Source: Nitrosomonas sp. | GTDB lineage: Bacteria > Pseudomonadota > Gammaproteobacteria > Burkholderiales > Nitrosomonadaceae | Direction: 5' to 3' | DNA: 64,000 nucleotides | NCBI GenBank assembly: GCA_016721865.1 | Contig: JADKHF010000049.1 | Location: 1 to 64,000 of the forward strand | In this document: piece by piece, positions 38,857-47,944 of the stretch | How the letters are laid out: the number at the start of each line of letters is the position of its first letter | Position numbering within the stretch: position 1 is the stretch's first letter | The notes under the pieces: generated by a model | The model's database searches: none | What the model was told of the DNA's origin: nothing | The model's input: the letters and a program-made list of their open reading frames with translations, nothing else | Program-made: the position numbers and the translations under genes

Positions 38857-39394
38857 TTTTGATGTTCATCAGTTTCTCTCCTGTTTTTCATTACGCAAGA
38901 CATGCCACTTTTTGAAGTTATAACTGGCCATTGAAATACTTACTGTGTTATCCGTCATCGGTCATTCAACACATTGATCCTCGCCTCGCATTCATCTTTG
39001 ATTCAAGCACACTTGGTTTCGGCTTTCCAACAATATTCACGGCCATTGACCCAGCCGGATTGTTCGGCCTTTAGTCGTTTTTTCTGCGACTGGGATGTGT
39101 ATAAATAGCGAAGTAATAATATACCACTCAAGCACACTAAATTTTCGGCGATGACGGAATTAACATGTGCCATCCCGCTGCCAGCAGTCTGATACATTTA
39201 GCATCAAGTGAAAGGTAAAGAGGATTTATTTAATGGAACCATCGGCAAAGATTTGACGTGCAGTGATAGTCAAAAGCAGAAGTGAATCGAATTAGCGTGT
39301 AAGAAACTTCTCGGGTCGGGTCATGCCTTGAACTGCTATTTTGATCTGGTGACAGAAAGCGTTTATTTACCTATTCGCCAGGAAATGTCCGTTA
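38857..39394. other. intergenic region, no supported gene
   Basis: Short frames exist (for example minus 39003-39197, 64 codons) but none has a recognisable family, a good ribosome-binding site or typical codon use. The right part leads into a large palindromic repeat at 39395. Confidence 0.4.
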
Positions 39395-39562
39395 CCAGGA
39401 GCCTGTCGGGCTTAAGGTCAATCTACTGCACCAATGGGAAAACGGTTCATATTTCCTCAAATTTTCATCGCATAGCCTCGCTATGCGCTTCTAAATTGAG
39501 AAAATTTGCAATCGTTCTCCCACTTGTCTCGCTGCGATTGCTTAAGCCCGACAGGCTCCTGG
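39395..39562. repeat. 168-bp near-palindromic repeat with 22-bp perfect inverted ends
   Basis: The left end CCAGGAGCCTGTCGGGCTTA (continuing AG, 39395-39416) is the exact reverse complement of 39541-39562. Inside, TGGGAAAACG opposes CGTTCTCCCA, and the centre GCATAGCctcGCTATGC forms a hairpin, so most of the element can fold on itself. No coding frame of note. This is a MITE-like or IS-end-derived repeat 12 bp downstream of the pyrE stop, where it may act as a terminator. No clear target duplication was seen. Confidence 0.85.
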
Positions 39563-39574
39563 AAAAACCAATGA

Positions 39575-40218
39575 TTATTTGATTCCGTATTGCGCGCGAT
39601 AACGCTCCACTGCACGGAGATGAGGTTCGAGTTCTCGATGATTCTGTAAATATTCAACCAAATCATCCAGATTGATAATAGAAGTCACCGAGAGGCCGTG
39701 CATTTTCTGCACTTCCTGTACTGCGGACAGCTCCCCAATGCCGCGTTCCATGCGATCGAGCGCAATGACAACACCACTGGGTGATGCCTCCCCCGATGTC
39801 TGAATCAGATCGACCGATTCGCGCACTGAAGTGCCTGCGGAAATGACATCATCGACAATCAGTACCCGTCCGCTCAGCGGAGCGCCAACCAGGACCCCTC
39901 CTTCGCCATGATCTTTCACTTCCTTACGGTTAAAACAAAAGGATAGTTATATCCCATGTCTGCCAGCGCGATGGCAATTGCGCTGACCAGAGGAATGCCT
40001 TTGTAGGCTGGGCCGAACAGCATATCAAAAGGAAGCGCTGCAGCAACAATCGCTTTGGCGTAAAATTGCCCGAGTCTGCCCAGCGAATTGCCATCGTTAA
40101 ATAAGCCTGCATTAAAAAAATAAGGAGACATGCGCCCTGCTTTGGTTTTAAATTCACCGAAGCACAGAACCTTGCGTTCAATAGCGAACTGAATAAATTC
40201 CTGCCGGAAATCGGACAT
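39575..40218 (-). CDS. pyrE: orotate phosphoribosyltransferase (one frameshift)
   Basis: Start MSDFRQEFIQFAIERKVL at 40218. About 213 residues once a single base is corrected near 39935, where YPFVFNRKEVKDHGEGG is expected but the given sequence reads VLTVRK and stops. The PRPP-binding motif RVLIVDDVISAGTS and LFGPAYKGIPL are intact. It converts orotate and PRPP to OMP in pyrimidine synthesis. The gene is essential without uracil supply, so a real frameshift is unlikely. It is divergent from xthA, with starts 28 bp apart. Confidence 0.92.
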
Positions 40219-40245
40219 AAACTTGATCAACCCAGAAATAAAGAT

Positions 40246-41018
40246 ATGCAAATTATAACGCTTAACCTGAACGGCATTCGCGCAGCTGCAAAAAAAGGCT
40301 TTTTTGAATGGCTGGCCGCACAATCGGCTGATGTTGTATGTGTGCAGGAATTAAAAGCGCAATTGCCCGATCTTTCCGGTGATATGCTGTCACCCGGCAG
40401 TTATCACAGCTACTTTCATTTTGCCAGGCAAAAGGCTACAGCGGTGTCGGCATTTATTGCCGCAGCAAACCCGACAACATTATTGAAGGTGTCGGAATCG
40501 CTGAAATTGATGCCGAAGGCCGTTTTATTCAGACGGATTTTGGCAACCTGAGCATCATTTCACTCTACCTGCCATCCGGATCCAGCGGCGAGCACCGGCA
40601 AGCCGCGAAATTCTTTTTCATGGAAAAATTCTTTCCGGTACTAAAAACACTGATCGCCAGTGGCCGGGAAATTATTTTATGCGGCGACTGGAATATTGCA
40701 CATAAGGAAATTGATCTGAAAAACTGGCGTTCAAATCAGAAAAATTCCGGTTTCCTGCCCGAGGAACGTACCTGGTTGTCCCATGTTTTGGATGACATCG
40801 GCTTTGTCGATGTATTCCGGCAGCTTAATCCGGAACCCGATCAATACACCTGGTGGTCCAATCGCGGACAAGCCTGGGCGAAGAACGTCGGTTGGCGGAT
40901 TGATTATCAGATTGCTACACCAGCCATTGCACAAAAAGCGCGCAGTGCTTCAATTTATAAAACCGGGCGCTTCTCGGATCATGCTCCGTTGATTATCAAC
41001 TACGATCATACCTTATGA
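40246..41018 (+). CDS. xthA: exodeoxyribonuclease III (one frameshift)
   Basis: About 257 residues of the ExoIII/AP-endonuclease family: MQIITLNLNGIRAAAKKGF (metal-binding Asn), VVCVQELKAQ (Glu), GDWNIAHKEIDLKN (Asp/Asn) and FSDHAPLIINYD (His). One base is missing near 40433, where KKGYSGVGIYCRSKPD is expected. It removes abasic sites and 3' blocks during base-excision repair. Its stop overlaps the ampG-like start by 4 bases. Confidence 0.9.
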
Positions 41019-42391
41019 CATCCGCAGGATTTTCCGGTTGGTTGCAGGCACTGCGTGTCTATACACATCCCCGCGTACTGGGCATGCTGTCGCTGGGATT
41101 TTCTGCCGGTCTTCCGCTGTTGCTGATACTCGGCACGCTATCTTTCTGGTTGCGCGAAGCGGGCATCGACCGGACCACGATTGGGCATCTCAGTTGGATT
41201 GGCCTGGCGTACAGTTTTAAATGGCTGTGGTCGCCGCTGGTCGATCGGCTATCGCTGCCGCTGTTGACGCAACTGCTGGGACGGCGCCGTGCATGGTTGC
41301 TACTGTCACAAATTACCATTACCGTTGCATTGGTGGGCATGTCCAGCACTGACCCCATCGTGAATTTGACCCAAATGGTGTTTTTTGCGCTTGCCGTGGC
41401 CTTTGCTTCCGCCACACAGGATATTGCTCTCGACGCTTATCGTATCGAGGCGGTTGCGCCGGAACTGCAAGGCGCCATGGCTGCAACTTATCAGGCAGGT
41501 TATCGTGTCGCGATGATTCTGGCCTCAGCGGGTGTGCTGTGGATTGCAGCAGCAGTTGATCTCTCTGCTGACGCCTATGACCACGCACCGTGGCGCTTCG
41601 CTTATCTGGTGATGGCTGCGAGCATGGCTGTCGGCATCGTTACAACGCTGATTATTCGCGAACCGGATGTTCCCTACAGCAAACTCATTTCAGAAAACGA
41701 AGAAATTGCACAACAGGCCGTCGCACACTGGAACCTCCCTCCGCGCATCAAGGCAATGTTGATATGGCTGTACGGTGCGCTGATTGCCCCTTTTCGCGAC
41801 TTTATCGTACGCCATGGCCGGCATGCATTATTGATATTAGGCTTGATTGCCATCTACCGTATCTCCGATGTGGTGATGGGCGTGATGAGTAATCCGTTTT
41901 ACGTGGACATGGGTTATAGCAAAGATGAAGTGGCTACGATTTCAAAAGTGTATGGTGTGATCATGACCATCGTCGGCGCAGCTATAGGTGGTGTGCTGAC
42001 CGTAAAAATCGGCATCATGCGCACGCTGTTCCTGGGTGCGGTGCTATCCGCCGCGACCAACTTGTTATTTGTCTGGTTGGCAGGACGCGGCCACGATGTG
42101 AGCGGATTGGTTTTTACTATTTCGGCGGATAATCTTTCTGCCGGTATCGCTTCCTGCGCTTTCATTGCTTACTTATCCGGCTTGACTAATTCCGCCTACT
42201 CGGCCACGCAATATGCATTATTCAGTTCAGTGATGTTATTGCTTCCTAAATTTATCGCCGGTTTCAGCGGACAGTTTGTCGATGCTTACGGCTATGAAAA
42301 TTTCTTCATCGCCACGGCGCTACTGGGTCTTCCCGTCTTGGTATTAGTTTGGCTTGCCGGACAGGCAAAATTTGAAACCCCCGCCAAATAA
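41015..42391 (+). CDS. ampG: AmpG-type muropeptide permease (MFS)
   Basis: A 458-residue transporter with about twelve membrane helices and no frameshift. AmpG-type features: GMLSLGFSAGLPLLLILGTLSFWLREAGI at the N-terminus, FKWLWSPLVDRL after helix 2, ATQDIALDAYRIE in helix 4, YRISDVVMGVMSNPFYVDMGYS and SGLTNSAYSATQYALFSS near the C-terminus. AmpG imports GlcNAc-anhydro-muropeptides for cell-wall recycling; the DacB-type peptidase at 7651 produces related fragments. It overlaps xthA by 4 bases and precedes zapE by 6 bases. Confidence 0.9.
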   Translation: MTSAGFSGWLQALRVYTHPRVLGMLSLGFSAGLPLLLILGTLSFWLREAGIDRTTIGHLSWIGLAYSFKWLWSPLVDRLSLPLLTQLLGRRRAWLLLSQITITVALVGMSSTDPIVNLTQMVFFALAVAFASATQDIALDAYRIEAVAPELQGAMAATYQAGYRVAMILASAGVLWIAAAVDLSADAYDHAPWRFAYLVMAASMAVGIVTTLIIREPDVPYSKLISENEEIAQQAVAHWNLPPRIKAMLIWLYGALIAPFRDFIVRHGRHALLILGLIAIYRISDVVMGVMSNPFYVDMGYSKDEVATISKVYGVIMTIVGAAIGGVLTVKIGIMRTLFLGAVLSAATNLLFVWLAGRGHDVSGLVFTISADNLSAGIASCAFIAYLSGLTNSAYSATQYALFSSVMLLLPKFIAGFSGQFVDAYGYENFFIATALLGLPVLVLVWLAGQAKFETPAK

Positions 42392-42397
42392 TCATCC

Positions 42398-43600
42398 ATG
42401 CAGCACTATTTAGAAAAAACTCCTGAAGCTGAATACCAAGCCCTAATGCGAGCTGGTGAACTAAAACCGGATGCAGATCAGGCCAGAGCAGTTGCCGCAC
42501 TGGAGCGACTGCACCGCGAGCTGATCGATTACCCGGCAATCAGCAATAAAAGTGATGGATTCACGAACAAAAACTGGTGGTTTGCCCGTTTCCTGCGCTG
42601 GCCGGGTAGTGACAAGGCTGCCCCGAAAGGCATCTATCTCCATGGCGGCCCAGGTCGCGGCAAGTCTATGCTGATGGATTTGTTTTATTCAGTCGCTCCC
42701 ATAACATCAAAGCGACGGATACATTTCCATGAATTCATGCTGGACATCCATGCCCGTCTCAAGAAATGGCATGATCGGTCAGTACGAAAACAACGTGGCG
42801 GGCGTGCTGATGAAGATGACCCGATGCCATCCATCGCACGGCAAATAGCCGGTGAAACAACATTGTTATGTTTTGACGAATTACAAGTCACTGACATTGC
42901 CGATGCCATGGTTCTGACACGATTGTTCAAGGAATTGTTCGCCCGAGGGGTGATTGTGGTCGCCACATCCAACCGGCCGCCCGATGATCTTTACAAGCAT
43001 GGCCTGAATCGCCAGCGCTTCCAGCCTTTCATTGCAAAAATAAAGGAACAGCTCGAAATCATTCCGCTTGAAGGCCCGGTCGATTATCGCTACAACCGTT
43101 TGAAGGGTGTAGAAACCTATTATTTTCCGATTAATGAAAAAACCACCGCCCAATTATCGGCAGCTTTTTTCCGTCTGACCGACCGCAGTGTGGAAAACCG
43201 GGCGAAAGTTCCCAGCGAAACGTTGAGTGTGCAAGGACGCACACTTTTTGTGCCCAAAGCGGCACGCGGAGTTGCTGTTTTCTCGTTTAAACGCCTGTGT
43301 GCAAATCCATTGGGGCCAGCAGACTACCTCGCCATCGCCAGAGCCTATCATACCGTCATCATGGTCGCGATCCCGCAATTCAGCAGAGAAAACAGCGATG
43401 AGGCCAAGCGCTTTGTGACTTTTATCGATGCGCTCTACGAAAATGGCGTCAAATTCCTATGCTCGGCCGCCGTACCTCCCCAATCACTCTATACCGAAGG
43501 CGAAGTCAGTTTTGAATTTGAACGCACGATTTCGCGTTTGATGGAAATGCAATCGGAAAGCTATCTGGCAAGCGGTCATTGCAGAACTGTTGCGGTTTAG
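42398..43600 (+). CDS. zapE: cell division protein ZapE (AFG1-like ATPase)
   Basis: A 400-residue cytoplasmic P-loop ATPase. Walker A GGPGRGKSMLMD near residue 88, RIHFHEFMLDIHARL, Walker B TLLCFDELQVTDIADAM and the sensor VVATSNRPPDDLYKHGLNRQRF are typical of the ZapE/AFG1 family, which acts on the FtsZ ring under stress. The frame is complete. It ends 78 bp before IS91-like copy 3. Confidence 0.93.
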   Translation: MQHYLEKTPEAEYQALMRAGELKPDADQARAVAALERLHRELIDYPAISNKSDGFTNKNWWFARFLRWPGSDKAAPKGIYLHGGPGRGKSMLMDLFYSVAPITSKRRIHFHEFMLDIHARLKKWHDRSVRKQRGGRADEDDPMPSIARQIAGETTLLCFDELQVTDIADAMVLTRLFKELFARGVIVVATSNRPPDDLYKHGLNRQRFQPFIAKIKEQLEIIPLEGPVDYRYNRLKGVETYYFPINEKTTAQLSAAFFRLTDRSVENRAKVPSETLSVQGRTLFVPKAARGVAVFSFKRLCANPLGPADYLAIARAYHTVIMVAIPQFSRENSDEAKRFVTFIDALYENGVKFLCSAAVPPQSLYTEGEVSFEFERTISRLMEMQSESYLASGHCRTVAV

Positions 43601-43869
43601 ATAGATCAATGTTGTGAATTTTCATCCGGCACAAAAAGCATCAGTCGTATCTGTAAATTTTTGCTCCTCAGATTTTCCAACGAGTAAGGTTAGATTGTGA
43701 TCGCGAAGCGAGCCACAATCTGAACCGTTTGTTGGACAAGCCCGGTGGGGCTGCCATGATCCTGCTTGTTATGGAAATATCTCTCTGATCGGTGCGGTGG
43801 CATCGGGTCCTAGCACGTCATACCCCAAATCCCACCGCCAAAAGTTGCCATTGCAGCAACTTATTCTGC

Positions 43870-45042
43870 TCAACCTGCCATTCTTGATGCGTTTTCACCT
43901 GATTTCACCCTTTTGCAGGGCGAGTGCGCCCGTGCCTGCCGAGTCCGGCAGGTTGACGGTGTGTGTTGCGTTACGTGGCCATCTCCCTGTTTGACGCAAG
44001 AGTCCGTAATCGGTGGGTGAATATTTTGATACGGGTACGGACAATCTTCATCACCCGCCACAACATTTGCATCGTATCACCGGGCGTGGTTGCGGTGGGG
44101 AGCACGACACGTTTGATCAGTTGCACCAGTGGGATCAGTTTGCTGTTGGGATGCAGAAAGCCGAAGTTGCGGGCGCGGCGATAACCTTTGGGCAAATGTG
44201 TTGCAGGATCAGGCGCAGGAATGCCACGCCGCTGAGAGTGCGGGTTTCCATCTTGCGGGTTTCGCTGTTCTGGTAGCGGAACGTGACGTTGCCATCGCGG
44301 TTTGCAACGATGTTCTTCTCGGGCAATACCCCGCGATACAAATACCGTCCCAGATACACCAATGCCTTCTGCCCCGAACCCACCGCTTTGCAATCCACCA
44401 CCCATTTTTCTGGATATTGCCTGGGCAGTTTTAATCCCGCCTGTTTGATGCCCGCCAGCATTTTGGCCCGGAACACTCTCGCCAGCGCTTTGTGGTCAAA
44501 CAGATAACCTCCGTCTTTATTGCGCCACAGACGCCGTTTGTTGTCGAACGCGGCGGATGGCATCACCAAGTGTACATGCGGGTGATAATCCAGCCGGCGG
44601 TTGTGGGTGTGCAGCACCGTTACAGCACCCGTGGTGCCGCGCAGTTTTCTGTCATTCCGGCTGAAGGTGCTGACGGTCTCCCACGCACTGCGGGTGATCA
44701 AGTCACCCATCACGCGCTGATGCTGCCAGGCAAGCTTACGGAACTGGGCGGGCAAGGTGAACGTCACCATGAAGTAATTGCCGGAATCAGCTTGCAACTG
44801 CTGGTCTATCCAGCGTTGCGACTCGTGCGCCTGGCAGTGCGGGCAATGGCGATGTCCACAGGAGTGCGGCAGATAGCTTTGTTCCTGACAGTCATCACAG
44901 GCAAGTTGTATCTTGTGGCTCATGCTGCTGCGACAAATTCGAAAGGCACTCAACGCCGCCAATTGGCTGGGTAAAGCTGATGGCCATGTTGCGCGATAAG
45001 CTCGGCTGCATAGTTGTCAACAATGTGTGCCAGCCGGATCAT
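43870..45042 (-). pseudogene. IS91-type HUH transposase of copy 3 (best preserved)
   Basis: From the ATG at 45042, MIRLAHIVDNYAAELIAQHG leads to a shift near 44985. A long frame 44962-44135 then holds the zinc finger (LACDDCQEQSYLPHSCGHRHCPHC), FMVTFTLPAQFRKLAW, the HUH motif region (LDYHPHVHLVMPS) and the catalytic VYLGRYLYRG. A further shift near 44190 separates the C-terminal CxxC and RIKIF region. HUH transposases of the IS91 family move by rolling-circle transfer. Two or three indels separate it from an intact gene of about 380 codons. Confidence 0.8.
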
Positions 45043-45059
45043 TGGACGTTCCCCCAGCC

Positions 45060-45933
45060 GATTGATATCTGACCTATCAGCGCATTGATGCGGTCTGCGG
45101 CATTATCTTTGGTATGGTCGGTGAGGTGGGTGTAACGGATGGTGGTGAGGATGGATTGATGCCGAGGATTCTTTTGCACTTCCAGCAGGTCGACGCCTGC
45201 TTCGATCAGGTGGGTGGCATAGGAATGGCGCAAACTGTGTGGCGTAATTCTTTTTTAAACCGCAATCGCGGGTGACCTGGCGCAGAGGTGGTCTGGATGC
45301 CACCACGATCCAGCGGGGTGGTGGCCAGGTGGGCTTTTTGAGTCCGCACTTACGGTTAGGAAGAGCAATGCGGGGTTGCGGTGGGTCTGCCAGAAACGGC
45401 GCAATATCTGCAAGTGTTCTCCGGCAACGGGACAAAGCGGTCTCGATTGCCTTTGGCGTTTCGCACTTGCACCCGCATCCGGTCCGCATCAATATCCCCG
45501 ATTTGCAAACGCAAGCCTTCACCCAGCCGTAAACCCAGGCTGTACAGGGTAAAGAAAACACGCGATAACTAAGCGCCCACGTGGTCACGAATATCTGTTG
45601 GGCCTGTGGCACGGTAATAATATCCGGCAGTGTGTGTGACTTGGGCGGTTTGACCAGATCCGCGCCCGGCCAGGGTTTATTCAATACTTGGGCGTAATAA
45701 AACTTCAGCCCGTACAGGTCATGTTTGAGCGAACTCCAGGAGAGTGAATCGACGATATGGACGAAATAATCGGTTAACTGAAGCCGGGTCAAATCATCAA
45801 TCCGATAATCAAAATATTCCCCGGCTCGACGTACGCCGTGTGAATACAGTGCGATGGTTTTTGGCTGCATCCCGTGCAACTTCAACCGATTGAGCAGACA
45901 TTGATAATTGCACGCAAATTGCGCTGGAAATTC
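45060..45933 (-). pseudogene. IS91-like tyrosine recombinase of copy 3 (frameshifted, start lost)
   Basis: The frame 45885-45103 reads PKTIALYSHGVRRAGEYFDY, LQLTDYFVHIVDSLSWSSLK and LPDIITVPQAQQIFVTTWALSYRVF, then leaves the true frame. The true frame is seen again at 45233-45039 with MRHSYATHLIEAGVDLLEVQ and LTTIRYTHLTDH, which carry the conserved Arg, His and Tyr. The N-terminal codons are cut off at the truncated element end. It is non-functional as given. Confidence 0.78.
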
Positions 45934-46145
45934 CCTGACTGAGACAAATCCCTTGTGGAATCAAGAGACAAGTGAGGGCGTGTGCAATTCATGCAATATC
46001 CGGGTTAGCAATCAAATAAAACTCGGTTGATAATATGAAACCGGGCAGACTGAAAATCACCCCTTAATGTGTGATTTTTTTCAGAAAAGATTTAGAAAGT
46101 TATTCGGTATTGCGTTTGGAATGTGTTAGCTCAGAAATTATCTTT

Positions 46146-46340
46146 CTAACTGCGAGACGAACTGGTAATATTTTTCTGAAACTCTTCCAGATCAAAAAAG
46201 ATAGCTCTAACTGTCCAGTTTCCATTTGGTTGAAGTTCTTTGGTAGTCTTTGCACCCTCACTCTGAAAGTCATTTACTACTTCATCAACTTCATCATCTG
46301 GAATATCTGTTAACGCACGTTCTTTTTGCATAGGTAACAT
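46146..46340 (-). CDS. uncharacterised 64-residue protein of a two-gene cassette
   Basis: A small protein: a variable start, then IPDDEVDEVVNDFQSEGAKT, LQPNGNWTVRAIF and FDLEEFQKN. It looks like a conserved soluble small protein with an acidic helix followed by a short beta part; I recognise the pattern only from hypothetical proteins. It lies 15 bp after the membrane-protein gene at 46356-46817 on the same strand, so the pair is very probably an operon. An AGGAG site lies 6-10 bases upstream of the start. Confidence 0.6.
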   Translation of the reverse strand: MLPMQKERALTDIPDDEVDEVVNDFQSEGAKTTKELQPNGNWTVRAIFFDLEEFQKNITSSSRS

Positions 46341-46355
46341 AGATAACTCCTAGGT

Positions 46356-46817
46356 TTAAAGTTCAAGATCTGCTACAGCCTTTTTTCGAGCTTCAGCGAA
46401 CGCTTTGTTTCTCAGGAAAAATGTTATTGATTCTGGATCAATACCGCTCATTTTTAACCATTGCTTCAATCGATTTTCGTTAAGTCTATTTACAACCCCG
46501 TTAGGTTTCCAGAATTTTCTGAGTAGCTCGATTTCACTTGTTTCCGGTGTGAAGCCTCCGCGCAGCTCATCAAAGAAATGACGTTCGTCTTTAAAATCAC
46601 TTGGTGCATACAAAACCTTGTGATTGAAATTGAGAGTGATGAAAAAACATACTACCAAAAAAACTGGAAAAAACATAACGTACCAAACAAAAGTACTTTG
46701 CACCGCACCAGTAAGTACAGGTAAAACCGCAGTTGCAGCCATTTCCGCGAGACCAGCAAAAATGGCTATCATAGTAAGTGGATTTTTCATTTGCTGAAGT
46801 GATTCTTTGATTATCAT
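46356..46817 (-). CDS. uncharacterised two-helix membrane protein of a two-gene cassette
   Basis: A 153-residue protein with two hydrophobic helices (NPLTMIAIFAGLAEMAATAV around residues 12-33; FVWYVMFFPVFLVVCFFITL around 43-62), followed by LNFNHKVLYAPSDFKDERHF and a cytoplasmic, charged C-terminal domain of about 80 residues with FLRNKAFAEARKKAVADL at the end. No known domain is recognised. It is encoded directly ahead of the 64-residue gene, with a stem-loop and an IS5 element upstream and IS91-like copy 3 downstream, which suggests an acquired cassette. Confidence 0.65.
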   Translation of the reverse strand: MIIKESLQQMKNPLTMIAIFAGLAEMAATAVLPVLTGAVQSTFVWYVMFFPVFLVVCFFITLNFNHKVLYAPSDFKDERHFFDELRGGFTPETSEIELLRKFWKPNGVVNRLNENRLKQWLKMSGIDPESITFFLRNKAFAEARKKAVADLEL

Positions 46818-46958
46818 ATTTCAATAGCCCTTATATTCAGCACCTAACGCAACAGATAAATATCTATGTCTAATCACTTGCAATTTGTCAAAATTAACTA
46901 TCTCAATCTTAATCTTTATTAAACAATAAAGTAAGAAGATAATACAACAATCAACTAA

Positions 46959-46988
46959 ACAACCACCGGCTAATGCCGGTGGTTGTTT
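46959..46988. terminator. strong stem-loop beside the IS5 element
   Basis: AACAACCACCGGC, loop TAAT, GCCGGTGGTTGTT: a 13-bp perfect stem flanked by TTTA on the plus-strand side and by T-rich sequence on the other strand. It can work as a terminator in either direction or be part of a small repeat. It directly borders the TA target site of the IS5 element. Confidence 0.6.
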
Positions 46989-46989
46989 A

Positions 46990-47823
46990 GGGGGCGTTAA
47001 CAATTAAGCCAGCCATATCATCGAGCTAGCCAAATATAGCATGGCTTGATAGTTTCGTTTTAATCGTTCATACCGTGTTGCAATTCGGCGAAATTGCTTA
47101 AGCTTCTGAAACAGGCGTTCGACCAGGTTTCGTTCTTTATAAATTTCTCGATCATACTCCCGCTGAACTATACGGTTTTGTCGAGGAGGAATTACCGCTA
47201 CTGCACCTGACGCTTCAATGTTATTAATAAGCTCGTCACCGTCATAGCCTTTGTCCGCCAAAATATAATCGGCGTGAATCTGCTCAATCAGTGCGTTTGC
47301 CTGGCCGTACTCGAGGCTTGTCCTTCTGTCAGTCGCAGTCTAACAGGATTGCCCAGAGCATCAACTGCTGCATGTATTTTGGTACTCAGACCGCCTCTTG
47401 ATTTTCCAACCGCCTCTTCCTGTTGTTTTTTTGGGGGGAGCACCATGCTGATGCAGTCGAACAATCGAACCGTCGATCATTAAATATTCAAAGTCGCTGG
47501 CCTCTGATAAGGTCTTGAATATCGCTTCCCAACGGCCCTTTTAGACCATCGATTATAACGTGTGTACACGGTATGCCAGCTCCCCAGAGCTTCTGGCAGA
47601 TCGCGCCATGGTGCGCCTGTGCGGCAAACCCACAGTACGGCTTCCAGGAACAAGCGGTTATTTCTCCCTGTTACCCCCGCAATCACTGGGTTTGCCCGAC
47701 AACAAGGGTTCTATTCGTTTCCACTGCTCATCAATCAACACATTCCTGATCATCATTAATTCACCTTCATATTCAATCTATTGGTAAATTATTGCAGAAA
47801 TTACGTTAATTGTTAACGCCCCC
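46990..47823 (-). mobile_element. IS5-family element (IS427-like), 834 bp
   Basis: Terminal inverted repeats GGGGGCGTTAACAATTAA at the left and TTAATTGTTAACGCCCCC at the right are perfect over 18 bp. TA flanks both ends (46988-46989 and 47824-47825), the expected duplication for this subgroup. A single transposase gene lies on the minus strand. Confidence 0.93.
47004..47756 (-). pseudogene. IS5-family transposase (several frameshifts)
   Basis: The minus strand from the ATG at 47756 reads MIRNVLIDEQWKRIEPLLSG, then in another frame NRLFLEAVLWVCRTGAPWRDLPEALGSWHTVY with the conserved N-terminal DUF4096-type domain. The C-terminal half (from 47261) has MADKGYDGDELINNIEASGA (second catalytic Asp) and ERNLVERLFQKLKQFRRIATRYER (catalytic Glu). 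At least two indels interrupt it. Some IS427-group elements normally use programmed frameshifting, but the extra breaks here go beyond that. Confidence 0.82.
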
Positions 47824-47944
47824 TAGTCATTCGCTTATTCCTAACGATAAACTTTCAAAAAATTACAGCATTCATTTATGATATAAGTAATCAATTGTAA
47901 TTAATGCGACATCACTCACTGCCACAGTATTTATTTTCCCGACC

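Larger units (their letters stand above)
43679..45933 (-). mobile_element. IS91-like element, copy 3, truncated at its recombinase end
   Basis: The oriIS-like end AACGAGTAAGGTTAG starts at 43679 with its hairpin. Similarity to copies 1 and 2 stops at 45933, inside the first recombinase codons, so about 120 bp of leader are missing. It keeps the intergenic segment between recombinase and transposase that copy 1 lacks. The flank after 45933 is unrelated to the left flank of copies 1 and 2. Confidence 0.85.

Noticed and set aside
39003..39197. 64-codon minus-strand frame
   Set aside because: No recognised family and unusual composition; left as intergenic.
46959..46988. Attachment site for an integron or integrative element
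   Set aside because: A simple 13-bp stem with no core site and no adjacent integrase; a terminator is the simpler reading.
47004..47756. Functional IS5 transposase through programmed frameshifting
   Set aside because: There are more frame changes than one slippery site can explain.
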